Of a DNA stretch of 64,000 nucleotides, positions 23,309 through 31,158 are shown piece after piece. The stretch's first letter is position 1. Each line of letters begins with the position of its first letter. The notes under the pieces were generated by a model. It ran no database searches, had not been told where the DNA came from, and saw only the letters and a list, made by a program, of their open reading frames with translations. The stretch spans positions 176,875-240,874 of the forward strand of contig NZ_JACHGT010000015.1 of assembly GCF_014202425.1 (NCBI RefSeq). Direction: 5' to 3'. The DNA is from Phytomonospora endophytica. Its GTDB lineage: Bacteria; Actinomycetota; Actinomycetes; Mycobacteriales; Micromonosporaceae. Made by a program: the position numbers and the translations under genes.

Positions 23309-24527
23309 CCGCCTGCCACTCACGCAGTTCGGTGGCGAGCTTGAGCGCGGAGGAATCCGCCTGCCATCGCTTGGCGGTGAGCTGGTCACGGACGCGGTTC
23401 ATCCGCCCAGTGAGCGCCACTGTCCGACGTGCCGCGTCGATGTCGAGCACGGGGCGAATGGCGTCTTCGGCACCGGTCAGCTCGCCGCGCAGCAGCCGCG
23501 CCGCGGCTGTGTCGATCTGCGCGCCGACGCGCTGTGAGAACTGCTGCGGGTCCGCCAAGTCTGTGAAGGCGGTCAGCGCCTGGCTCGTGTACCTCTCGGC
23601 TTCGTCCCCGTTGCCGAGTTGAAGCCACGTGGCGCCGGCGCAGGCTGCCGACCGGGCCAAGTCGAAGCGGAACTCGCCGCCGATCCGGTCGTGTAGTTCG
23701 TCCGGGCGATCGGTCGAGACGGCCTGGTCTCGCTCAGCTTCGGCGAGCACGCGGGCCGCCGACTTCGCGTCCCCCTGCACGGCGTAGGCGCGAGACGCGA
23801 TATACAGCAGCCGCACGCGAGGCGTTCCAGCCGGGGCCATCGTGAGCCCGCGGTCGACAGCGGACAGGGCGCGGTCGGGCTCGTCATTCCAGAACGCCAG
23901 GGTTGCCCGAAGCCCCAGTGTCCATGCTTCCAGCGACGAATGCCCGGCGAGTTCGGCGTAGGACACGCCGGCGTCTGCGAGCCGCGCCGCCGCTCCCCAC
24001 TGATCGAGGTCGAAGGCCATCGACGCGGTGAGCGCCGCCGACGCGGCGGCGATGGCGTAAAGGTCGGCCTGTTCGCTCGGACGCCGCGTGGATTCGAGCA
24101 GCTGCAACGACATCCGGCGCAGTCCGTTTGCCGAGTCGATGACGGTCGATGGAGCTTGCAGGTTGTAGTCACGGCTGAGGTACTTGAGCTGGTCGAAGAG
24201 CTGTGAGATCACGTCGGCCCCCAGGCGATTGGATCGAACCATCGCGTCGGCGCAGATCTCGCTGGCCGCGGCCATAAGGCCGCCGGTCGGATCCTCGGTC
24301 ACGAGGGCGAGAGGCGCGGGGCCAAACGGTACATCGAAGACCGCGGAGAGAAGGTCGAAGTAGGCCGTCGGCTCGCGTCGGCGATTGACCCACTCGCGGA
24401 TCATCCGGATCATGCTCTCGTCGCTGGGCAGCTCTCTGCCTTGAGCCTTCGCCACCCTGCGGAGTTCGTGAATCAGGCGGGCACGGCTCCAACCGCGCTG
24501 CTTGCAGAGCGCGCCTATGTCGGGCAT
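23301..24527 (-). CDS. XRE-TPR-type regulator of the element
   Basis: 408 residues from ATG 24527 with GGGGAGGGGAC directly upstream. The N-terminal 80 residues are helix-rich with an HTH character (MPDIGALCKQRGWSRARLIH, then SDESMIRMIREWVNRRREP). The remainder is a TPR-like helical array typical of actinomycete element and sporulation regulators. An inverted-repeat operator (24699-24719) and two half-sites (one 12 nt from its own start) lie in the divergent promoter. It probably represses both itself and the transfer/replication genes to its right, as the Pra/KorSA-type switches do in AICEs (inference). Confidence 0.75.
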   Translation of the reverse strand: MPDIGALCKQRGWSRARLIHELRRVAKAQGRELPSDESMIRMIREWVNRRREPTAYFDLLSAVFDVPFGPAPLALVTEDPTGGLMAAASEICADAMVRSNRLGADVISQLFDQLKYLSRDYNLQAPSTVIDSANGLRRMSLQLLESTRRPSEQADLYAIAAASAALTASMAFDLDQWGAAARLADAGVSYAELAGHSSLEAWTLGLRATLAFWNDEPDRALSAVDRGLTMAPAGTPRVRLLYIASRAYAVQGDAKSAARVLAEAERDQAVSTDRPDELHDRIGGEFRFDLARSAACAGATWLQLGNGDEAERYTSQALTAFTDLADPQQFSQRVGAQIDTAAARLLRGELTGAEDAIRPVLDIDAARRTVALTGRMNRVRDQLTAKRWQADSSALKLATELREWQAAS

Positions 24528-24538
24528 GTCCCCTCCCC

Positions 24539-24719
24539 ACTTGGTACTTGCCACCATGCCTTGCGTTGTCGCCGAACGCAAGCAGGAACCGGACGTCCTG
24601 GGGAGTCCCCTCCCGTCCCCTGTCGACGGAGTCGCCGGCGGGCGAAGCTGAGATCAAGACAAACCCAGTTGGTACTTATGCGGCGGAACATCTTGCCGAG
24701 TACCAAGTGACTTGGTACT
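24539..24719. promoter_or_regulatory. Operator set: inverted repeat plus two half-sites
   Basis: The half-site ACTTGGTACT recurs. At 24699-24719 two copies face each other as AGTACCAAGT, one G, ACTTGGTACT: a perfect 21-bp dyad. Single copies lie at 24539-24549 (ACTTGGTACTT) and 24667-24677 (AGTTGGTACTT). All are between the leftward XRE-TPR regulator and the rightward transfer operon, so they likely control both. Confidence 0.75.
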
Positions 24720-24751
24720 CTCGGTTTCCAAGACGACGAAAGGACTCGAAG

Positions 24752-25207
24752 ATGTCCCTCAACCGCTATAACCCGGTCGCGAAGGTCGCCCGCGCGCTCT
24801 GCCGTCGCCGCTGCGGGACCAACGCAGCGTCGGTCGGCATGATCGGCCGCGTGGCCTGCGGCGCCCACTGGGAGCAGGCGATTCGCAATGATGAGCGCGT
24901 CGCGGTCGAGCACGACCTTCCGCCGGCGCCGCAGGATCCCGACCTGATCGACGACATCGCCGTTGAGGCGGCGATGACGGGTAAGCCGGTCAGCCTCACC
25001 CGCGCCGAACAGCGCGAGGCGGCCCGTCGCCTCCAGGCCGACGGCCTGTCCCTGAATGTGATCGCGATGCGCCTCCGGCTGAGCCACGCGGTCTTGACCG
25101 CGATCCTCGCTAGCGCCGACGGCACCGACCGCGACGTTTCGGTGCTGGCTACGGCGAACGCGTTCCACGCCGAGTGCGCCGCTTCGACCCTTGCGGCGGT
25201 GGCGTGA
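24752..25207 (+). CDS. Conserved AICE protein of unknown function
   Basis: 151 residues from ATG 24752 with GAAAGGA upstream, the first gene of the rightward element operon. The N-terminus has paired cysteines (LCRRRCGT, then VACGAHW), which may bind zinc. The middle, TRAEQREAARRLQADGLSLN followed by MRLRLSH, looks like a short HTH resembling sigma-70 region 4 or resolvase-type domains. The stop overlaps the next ATG (TGATG). Confidence 0.65.
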   Translation: MSLNRYNPVAKVARALCRRRCGTNAASVGMIGRVACGAHWEQAIRNDERVAVEHDLPPAPQDPDLIDDIAVEAAMTGKPVSLTRAEQREAARRLQADGLSLNVIAMRLRLSHAVLTAILASADGTDRDVSVLATANAFHAECAASTLAAVA

Positions 25208-25611
25208 TGAGCGACTATTTCGAGCAGTACGGCTGGACTCGCGCCGAGGTCGTTGACGCGCTGCGGGACTCCGCCGATGGCGACTTGCTCGCCATGGCCG
25301 CGCTCGACCTGATCATCGGCCACGGGATGTGGCTCAAGCGGACCGAGTTCCTCGACTGCATCGATATCGACGACGAACACGACGCGCCGATGTGGGCTTC
25401 GATCGACTGGCCTCGCGCCGTCGGCGTCTACACCCCGTGCTCGGGCAGCGAACGCACGATCCTGCGCATCGCCGCCTCCCTCGCGACACGGCAAGTGGAG
25501 ATCTCCTTCGCTCTGGTCTCCGGCCTCGACGCCACCAACACCCGCCTGGTCATGAACGCCATCGCGGCCGCCACCGGCCACCGTGACCTGATCCGCGGTG
25601 AGCAGTCGTGA
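25207..25611 (+). CDS. AICE-associated hypothetical protein
   Basis: 134 residues starting in overlap with the previous gene. It is acidic in the first half (FEQYGWTRAEVVDALRDSAD, then CIDIDDEHDAPMWASIDWPR) and alpha/beta mixed after. No known domain recognised. The tight overlaps at both ends show it belongs to the operon. Confidence 0.65.
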   Translation: MSDYFEQYGWTRAEVVDALRDSADGDLLAMAALDLIIGHGMWLKRTEFLDCIDIDDEHDAPMWASIDWPRAVGVYTPCSGSERTILRIAASLATRQVEISFALVSGLDATNTRLVMNAIAAATGHRDLIRGEQS

Positions 25612-25970
25612 GGGCCTGGGACTACGACCCCGACGGCTCTCGCCATGGCGGGATGCCCACCTATCCCTACCGCATGGCGCCGACTGGCCTCGCGACGCGC
25701 CGCCAGCTCGCCGCGCTCAAGCTCACCCCGGGCACGTCCGAACCGGCCGCGCAGCTCGTCTGGCGACGTGGCGAGCGGAAGGCGTACCTGTTCCACATCG
25801 ACCGCGCGAAGCCGAAGCGCGAGGCGACGCCGGCGCAACTCGCCGCGCTCGGTCGGGCGATGAAAGTCCGCCGGACCTGCGACATGTGCGGGACCGAGCA
25901 GCCGTACTGCGTCTCGCGCAAGTACGAGGCGTGCAACCCGTGCATCGACACGTGGATGGCGGTCGCGTGA
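25608..25970 (+). CDS. RRQRL-motif zinc-binding protein
   Basis: 120 residues from GTG 25608. It has RRQLAALKLTPG (the RRQ(R)L motif), a central KAYLFHIDRAKPKR, and a C-terminal zinc site built from CDMCG and CNPC. This is the small zinc-binding family common in actinomycete integrative elements, usually beside transfer genes. Overlaps both neighbours by 4 nt or less. Function experimentally open. Confidence 0.75.
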   Translation: MRAWDYDPDGSRHGGMPTYPYRMAPTGLATRRQLAALKLTPGTSEPAAQLVWRRGERKAYLFHIDRAKPKREATPAQLAALGRAMKVRRTCDMCGTEQPYCVSRKYEACNPCIDTWMAVA

Positions 25971-26194
25971 TGGCCACGCCCACGATTGCCGCCGCTTACC
26001 AGCGCGCCGCCTTCCAGCCTGCCGACGTGCGTTTCGCCGCCGGAACCGGGCTCGCCTGCCCCATGGACGACGCGCCCCTGATCCCGACCCGCACCGGCTG
26101 GACCTGCCGGACCTGCGCCGCCACGTGGGACTTCCACGGCCAGCACGGCACCTGGAACACCCTCACCCACTCTCGAACGGAGAACACCCGATGA
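25970..26194 (+). CDS. Small zinc-ribbon-like protein
   Basis: 74 residues. The only clear feature is a possible two-knuckle metal site, CPMD followed 14 residues later by CRTC, with flanking aromatic residues (GWT, WDFHGQHGTW). Start ATG overlaps the upstream stop (TGATGG); the stop overlaps the next ATG. Unknown function. Confidence 0.6.
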   Translation: MATPTIAAAYQRAAFQPADVRFAAGTGLACPMDDAPLIPTRTGWTCRTCAATWDFHGQHGTWNTLTHSRTENTR

Positions 26195-26418
26195 CCTACG
26201 CCCCGAACACCGTCACCATCAAGCTCCGCTGGGACCTCGAAACCCGCACGTACCCGACCCACGTCTTCAAGGCGCCGACGTACGAAGTCGATCGACTGTT
26301 CGCCGCCGTCAACGACCCCAAGGTGCGCTACATCGTCATCGCCGACGACGAAGGCGGTCGTCGCAGCATTCGCGTGGCGAACATCGACGAGATCCACACC
26401 GACGGCGGTGATTCCTGA
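26191..26418 (+). CDS. Small AICE hypothetical protein
   Basis: 75 residues, a compact alpha/beta protein without cysteines (VTIKLRWDLETRTYPTHVFK; VRYIVIADDEGGRRSIRVAN). Overlaps its neighbours by 4 and 1 nt. Not recognised. Confidence 0.6.
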   Translation: MTYAPNTVTIKLRWDLETRTYPTHVFKAPTYEVDRLFAAVNDPKVRYIVIADDEGGRRSIRVANIDEIHTDGGDS

Positions 26419-27263
26419 TGATGGGCACCGACGCCAAGTCCGCGACGAGCGGCCGCGGCTGGGCTCGCTTCGGGTTCGTCGTCGGTGTCGTCGCCTCGGT
26501 CGCCGCGAACATCGCGCACGGCTTCATTCCGCCGGCCGATGCCGTAACGGGCTGGACGCCGTCGTACGGGTCGATCGCCGCCGCCGCGTTCTGGCCGCTC
26601 GCGCTGGTCATCTCCGTTGAGGTGATCTCCCGAGTTCTGTGGCCGGAAGGGAAGGGATGGGCGGTCCTGCGGTTCGGGGGAGTCTCGGTCGTGGCGCTGA
26701 TCGCGGCCGTTATCTCGTACCAGCACCTTCACGGCCTCCTGGTCGCCTACGGCGAGACCGGGATCGGCGCGCTGATCGGGCCGCTCGCCGTCGACGGGCT
26801 CATGGCCGTGTGTTCCGGTGCGCTCGTGGCGCTGTCCCGGGCACAGCGCGCGGTCGTCGAACAGCCTGCCGCCGAGGTTCAGTCCGAAGCCGGACCGGTC
26901 GGTGATGCCGCGACGCCGGTACACGCCGAAGCTCCGCTGACGTCCGATGTACCGGGGAAGCAGCGGCGAACCGCCAAACCTGCCGCACGCCGTACCGCCT
27001 CGCAGCGCGACGACCGTACCGACGCCGAACTCCTGGCCATGCTCGCCGAGATGCCGCGCAACGCCAACGGAACAGTCTCGGTCCGCGACGCAAAGGCCGC
27101 ACTCAAGCCCTGCGGCACCGACCGCGCCCGACGCCTCCTGAGCGAAGCCAGCCTCCTCGACTCGAAGCCGACCCCATCGCCCGAGCCGCAGCCCGCACCC
27201 ACTACCCCGACAGAGATCCCCGCCGACACCGAGCCGCGCGAGCTGGCTCCACAAGCCGCCTGA
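26418..27263 (+). CDS. DUF2637 membrane protein (spread-protein-like)
   Basis: 281 residues. Residues 15-135 contain four hydrophobic helices, with the DUF2637 features VVASVAANIAHGF, FWPLALVISVEVISR and a GPLAVDGLMAV segment. From 150 it is Ala/Pro/Thr-rich, then a winged-HTH-like C-terminal region (DAELLAMLAEMPRNANGTVS, DRARRLLSEASLL). DUF2637 proteins lie next to traB in many AICEs and plasmids and may help intramycelial spread (family context). ATG at 26418 or 26421. Confidence 0.82.
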   Translation: MMGTDAKSATSGRGWARFGFVVGVVASVAANIAHGFIPPADAVTGWTPSYGSIAAAAFWPLALVISVEVISRVLWPEGKGWAVLRFGGVSVVALIAAVISYQHLHGLLVAYGETGIGALIGPLAVDGLMAVCSGALVALSRAQRAVVEQPAAEVQSEAGPVGDAATPVHAEAPLTSDVPGKQRRTAKPAARRTASQRDDRTDAELLAMLAEMPRNANGTVSVRDAKAALKPCGTDRARRLLSEASLLDSKPTPSPEPQPAPTTPTEIPADTEPRELAPQAA

Positions 27264-27280
27264 CCGGGAAGGACACCGCC

Positions 27281-27505
27281 ATGAGCAACGGGCAGACCAA
27301 AACCGAGTACCTCTACCACGTCGCCTACAACTTCGCGGCAGACAACGGCCTCTCCGGCTTCGGAGACATCACCCTCGACCTAGCCAACCCGATCGACAGC
27401 GGCCCCGCCATCGCGGCGGTGAGCAACTACATCCGTGATCGGCACCGGTTCCACAAGGTGGTCGTACTGAACTTCCAGCTCCTGTCCGGCCCGGTGAACC
27501 GGTGA
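27281..27505 (+). CDS. Small AICE hypothetical protein
   Basis: 74 residues, ATG 27281 after GGGAAGGACACC. Sequence such as EYLYHVAYNFAADNGLSGFG and NFQLLSGPVNR suggests a small alpha/beta fold. The end overlaps the next start by 4 nt (GTGA). Proteins of this type recur in AICEs upstream of traA/traB; no function is known to me. Confidence 0.6.
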   Translation: MSNGQTKTEYLYHVAYNFAADNGLSGFGDITLDLANPIDSGPAIAAVSNYIRDRHRFHKVVVLNFQLLSGPVNR

Positions 27506-27744
27506 TGGCCACGGTTCCGGGCGCCTCCCCGCAACTTGTCCAAGGACTCGGTCACCGCATCCGTACCGGGTACACCGGCCCGACGCCGTATCTCACCTGT
27601 CCGCGCAGTGCTCCGTGCCGTTCCTGCCGCACGGCCACCCACTTCCGTGACCGCACCGAGACCCCGCAATGCCCGCCGTGTCGTGAGGCGAACCTCGCGG
27701 CAGCCATCAACCCCGACCCGACCACAAGGGAGGTACACCAGTGA
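27502..27744 (+). CDS. Small cysteine-rich protein, possible zinc binding
   Basis: 80 residues from GTG 27502 or 79 from ATG 27505. It contains CPRSAPCRSC and CPPC, spaced like a zinc ribbon (Cys x6 Cys x2 Cys ... Cys x2 Cys). Overlaps the TraA-like gene start by 4 nt. Confidence 0.55.
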   Translation: MMATVPGASPQLVQGLGHRIRTGYTGPTPYLTCPRSAPCRSCRTATHFRDRTETPQCPPCREANLAAAINPDPTTREVHQ

Positions 27745-28079
27745 ACCTCGATGACGAGTTCGAATCGGCCGCCGCGGTCCGCGAGTACTGCGACAAGGTA
27801 CGAGCGGTCACCCACCGGATGGGCGTTGAACTGTCCATCGCCAGCGAGGAACTCAACGCCGCTCTGCGCGAGATCCCCGGCAACGTGCTCGCCTTCGGGC
27901 TCGACACCCGGTACCGCGCCAAGCAGGTCTCGAAGCACTTGGAGCACGCCGCCGACGCGCAGAAGGAATGCGCCGCCGCCGCGGTCCGGACCTACGCGGC
28001 GTTCCGCCGGCACTTCCGCGGTGAGCTGGAACTCGCCAACGGCAAGCAGCCGAAGCGGCACTTCAGCTTCAAGGACTAG
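27741..28079 (+). CDS. Helical transfer protein, TraA-like
   Basis: 112 residues from GTG 27741. It is entirely helical: VREYCDKVRAVTHRMGVELS, ALREIPGNVLAFGLDTRYRA, KQVSKHLEHAADAQKECAAA, then YAAFRRHFRGELE. This matches the small TraA-type proteins coded immediately ahead of traB in AICEs (recognised by pattern, moderate certainty). Likely helps the TraB translocase; not itself an enzyme. Confidence 0.6.
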   Translation: MNLDDEFESAAAVREYCDKVRAVTHRMGVELSIASEELNAALREIPGNVLAFGLDTRYRAKQVSKHLEHAADAQKECAAAAVRTYAAFRRHFRGELELANGKQPKRHFSFKD

Positions 28080-28106
28080 CCCGAACCTCAGATGGGAGGA
28101 AAGACC

Positions 28107-30149
28107 ATGCGACGCAACAAGACGAAGGCCGTTGAGGCCGAGGTGATCGACGAAAGCGGCAAGACCGTCAAGTATGGGATCGCGCACTTGCTGCCCTACC
28201 TGCCGCCGTGGGGTCTGGCCGTGGCGGTGGGAATCGTCGGTGTCATCGCCCACCTCCTGTGGGGCGACTCGCCCGTCGGGATGGGTGCAGCGTCGGCGGG
28301 CATCACGCTCGCCGGGGTCGCGGTCACCGCGATGGCCTGGCGCGCCGGCGCCGCCCGCGGAGCCATGACTCAGATCCACGCCACGATCTCGATCGGTCTG
28401 GCCGTGCTGTGGGTGCTCGCCGCGCTCATCACCGGCCCCGGTCGCCCGGTCGCCGACATTTGGCTGATCGGCGCGTCTACGGTGGCCGTGACCTGGAACA
28501 TCCGCAAGGGTCTGCGCGGCGGCGGCGACGGGTCCGGGTGGGCGGAGTTCGCCACTTCGACGAAGCTTGCCAAGGCCCGCGTCCAGCACCCGACCATCAA
28601 CGGCGCCCAGGTTGGCGCCGACCTCGCACTCGCGCCCGGCCAGACCATCGCCGACGTGCAGGGCGAGACCGGGCGCATTGCCTCGGCGCTTCGCGTCCCG
28701 GCCAACGCCGTGCGCGTCGTCGCTGACCCCGACGACGCCTCGCGCGGCACGATGACCGTGACCACGATGGACATGCTCCGTCAGCGGGTTGCCTGGCCGG
28801 GACCGTCGGCGGTCGGCGGCTCGATTGCCCGCCCGATCCCCGTCGGCACCCGCGAAGACGGCACGCTCGCGCAGTTCTGGCTGCCCGGCGACCCCAAGGC
28901 TGGACGCAACGCCACCCTGCTGCTCATCAATGGCATGGCCGGGTCCGGCAAGACCAAGGGAACCCAGATCGCTGTCAACGAGATTGCCTCGCGCCACGAC
29001 GCCGCCGTCATCGCCTGCGACCCGGTCAAGAGCGACCAATCGCTCCTGCCCGTCCGCGGTGCCCTGGCTGGCGCTGTCACAACCATGGCAGGCGCCAAGG
29101 CCCTGATCACCCGGATTCGGGACGCTGCCCGCTACCGCGCCGGCGAACTCGGACGCCGCGGCTACGGGGAATGGGTTGAGGGTTGCGGCCTGCCTTACCT
29201 GGTGTTCTGGCTCGAAGAGGCCGCCGCCTACCTTCCCGGATCCGACCGCTTCGCCGAGGTCGCCCGCGAGATCCGCTCTACCGGTCTCGGTCTGATGGTC
29301 TCGCTCCAGCGGACCACTCACCGGGGCATGCACACCGACGCCCGCCAGCAGTTCGGCGGCGGATGGTGCTTCGGCGTTGACGACCTCGACGATGCCACGT
29401 ACGTCCTGTCCGACCACACCATCGACGCCGGCGCCCGACCCGACGTGTGGGGAACCCGCAAGCCCGGGTGCTCTTACCTCGAAGCCCCCGGCATCCCGGA
29501 GGAGTACTGGGCCATGCCGATGCGCACCTTCGATGCCGCCGACGACGTGCTCAAGCGCGGTGCCGAGATGGCCGTCCCCACCGCCGTCGACGCCGGAACC
29601 GCGAAGATCCTCGGCGACGTCCTCGACGCTCCGACCACCAGCACGGCCGTGGTCGCCGCGCCCGTCACCGCCGTGGTCCCGACCGTTCAGATCCCGCGCC
29701 AGCGCGATTCCGAGACCGCGTCGGTCGACGTCCCCAACCCCTTCACCGGGTCCATCGACGAACTCGCCAGCGATATCGACGGCGACGACCTTGACGAGCA
29801 CGCCATGACTATGCCCAGCAACCCCGAGCCCGGGTTCCTCGACGACGTCGACACCTCCGCTGAGATCCCCGCCGATGACGAAGACCTCACGCTCGCCGCC
29901 AGCGGCGTGCGCTCCCCGGCGCTGTCGCCGCGCGACGCCGAAGCCGCGCTCGTCAAGCACCTCAACGAGCTGTTCGACACCGGCCACCCGCACGTTTCCC
30001 CCGCCAAACTCGCCGAACTGCGACGCGGAATCGGTCGCTCGCGGACCTGGTTCAGCCGCAAACTCGCCGACTTCGCCGACGCCGGCGCGCTCAACCCGAC
30101 CGGCGAGTCGGGCACCTACGAGCTCGTCGCGCGCATCACGACGACGTGA
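28107..30149 (+). CDS. traB: FtsK/SpoIIIE-type DNA translocase TraB
   Basis: 680 residues from ATG 28107, with GGGAGGAAAG upstream. Two to four membrane segments lie at about 22-125. The motor domain has Walker A GMAGSGKTKG (about 276-285), Walker B YLVFWLEEAAAY (about 364) and STGLGLMVSLQRTTHRGM. The C-terminal 70 residues form a winged helix (SPAKLAELRRGIGRSRTWFS) of the sort that reads clt repeats. TraB moves double-stranded DNA between hyphae in actinomycete conjugation (established for the family). Acidic low-complexity sequence separates motor and winged helix. Palindromic repeats right after the gene are the likely target. Confidence 0.9.
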   Translation: MRRNKTKAVEAEVIDESGKTVKYGIAHLLPYLPPWGLAVAVGIVGVIAHLLWGDSPVGMGAASAGITLAGVAVTAMAWRAGAARGAMTQIHATISIGLAVLWVLAALITGPGRPVADIWLIGASTVAVTWNIRKGLRGGGDGSGWAEFATSTKLAKARVQHPTINGAQVGADLALAPGQTIADVQGETGRIASALRVPANAVRVVADPDDASRGTMTVTTMDMLRQRVAWPGPSAVGGSIARPIPVGTREDGTLAQFWLPGDPKAGRNATLLLINGMAGSGKTKGTQIAVNEIASRHDAAVIACDPVKSDQSLLPVRGALAGAVTTMAGAKALITRIRDAARYRAGELGRRGYGEWVEGCGLPYLVFWLEEAAAYLPGSDRFAEVAREIRSTGLGLMVSLQRTTHRGMHTDARQQFGGGWCFGVDDLDDATYVLSDHTIDAGARPDVWGTRKPGCSYLEAPGIPEEYWAMPMRTFDAADDVLKRGAEMAVPTAVDAGTAKILGDVLDAPTTSTAVVAAPVTAVVPTVQIPRQRDSETASVDVPNPFTGSIDELASDIDGDDLDEHAMTMPSNPEPGFLDDVDTSAEIPADDEDLTLAASGVRSPALSPRDAEAALVKHLNELFDTGHPHVSPAKLAELRRGIGRSRTWFSRKLADFADAGALNPTGESGTYELVARITTT

Positions 30150-30154
30150 CGCGC

Positions 30155-30246
30155 GGGTGTGCGCACACCTGTGTGCGCACACCCGCCGGGTCTGAGCGCG
30201 CCCTACGCGCGGGCGCGAGAAAACCCTGTGCGCACGCGTGCGCACA
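30155..30246. repeat. Palindromic repeats behind traB, candidate clt transfer locus
   Basis: GTGTGCGCACAC occurs twice in tandem (30157-30168 and 30171-30182), each a perfect 12-bp palindrome. A 20-bp perfect palindrome starting TGTGCGCACG lies at 30227-30246. The gap between traB and the next gene (30150-30327) is otherwise without genes. In this element class TraB binds repeats at clt next to traB, so this is the best clt candidate. A combined role as transcription terminator is possible. Confidence 0.6.
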
Positions 30247-30327
30247 CCCCACAACCCCGCTCATCCCTGCCTTCCGCACACCTCACGCCACTTACACACA
30301 GTCACCGCACATGAACAGGAGAACGTC

Positions 30328-30570
30328 ATGGAGTTCATCTCGATCTGGACCGCCCGCATCGGCCTGGCAACCCTCGCCGCCGGATCCCTCGCCTTCCTCC
30401 TCGGCATCGCCACGGGCACCCCAACCCTTCTCGTTACCGGACTGGCCGCCGTCGGCCTGAGCTTCGCCACGTGCTCGATCGCCATGAAGCTCCACCGGAT
30501 CGAACCCCGCCCGCGCACGCGGCCCGCCAGGAGTGCCGACGACACCAAGGGCCACGGCCTCGCCGCCTGA
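30328..30570 (+). CDS. Small membrane protein, two helices
   Basis: 80 residues, ATG 30328 with ACAGGAG upstream. Two hydrophobic helices (about 7-29 and 33-54) then a basic tail (MKLHRIEPRPRTRPARSADD). Small proteins of this shape sit between traB and ssb in AICEs and may be spread (Spd) proteins; that assignment is inference. Confidence 0.6.
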   Translation: MEFISIWTARIGLATLAAGSLAFLLGIATGTPTLLVTGLAAVGLSFATCSIAMKLHRIEPRPRTRPARSADDTKGHGLAA

Positions 30571-30608
30571 CCGCAAACCCCGAACCGACCACACGAAGGA
30601 GAACCGCA

Positions 30609-31094
30609 ATGTCCGGCGAAACCACCCTCACCATCATCGGCAACCTCACCCGCGACCCCGAGATCCGCTTCCTCGAAGGGGGCGCCGCCCTCTGCAAATT
30701 CGCCATCGCCTCAACCCCGCGCCGCTACGACGCCAAGACCAACAAGTGGGCAGACGGCGAACCCGTCTTCATGGACATCACCGCCTGGCGCGACCTCGCC
30801 GAGCACGTCGCCGACTCCCTCTCGAAAGGCGACCGCGTCATCGTCACCGGCGTCTTGAAGCTCGACCGCTGGCAGACCCCCGAAGGCGACAACCGCCAGA
30901 AGATGACCCTCACCGCCGAGGAAGTCGGCCCCTCCTTGAAATGGGCCAGCGCCAAGCCGGTCAAGGCGACACGCACGACCCCGGGAGGCGTCGACCTCGA
31001 CGACCCCTGGGCCAAGGCCAGTCCCAAGCGACCCGGCCGCGAGACGGTCGGCGCCGCGGCGGGCAACGCCTTCGCCGACGAACCGCCGTTCTAG
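30609..31094 (+). CDS. ssb: Single-stranded DNA-binding protein of the element
   Basis: 161 residues. OB-fold SSB signature: TTLTIIGNLTRDPEIRFLEG, CKFAIASTPRRYDAKTNKW, FMDITAWRDLAEHVADSLSK, GDRVIVTGVLKLDRWQTPEG. The C-terminal tail ends in DEPPF, the acidic tip through which SSBs recruit partners. It is likely used in the single-strand stages of element replication together with the Prim-Pol and ATPase downstream. Confidence 0.92.
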   Translation: MSGETTLTIIGNLTRDPEIRFLEGGAALCKFAIASTPRRYDAKTNKWADGEPVFMDITAWRDLAEHVADSLSKGDRVIVTGVLKLDRWQTPEGDNRQKMTLTAEEVGPSLKWASAKPVKATRTTPGGVDLDDPWAKASPKRPGRETVGAAAGNAFADEPPF

Positions 31095-31158
31095 CCGCCC
31101 GTGCCCGGCGCGGTGAACACCGCGCCGGGCACCCCATCGACCCAGAACGGAGACCGCC

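Noticed and set aside
27552..30254. A 900-codon open frame on the minus strand opposite traB
   Set aside because: It is the antisense shadow of the high-GC traB and neighbouring genes. It has no domains, and the plus-strand genes have clear motifs and ribosome sites.
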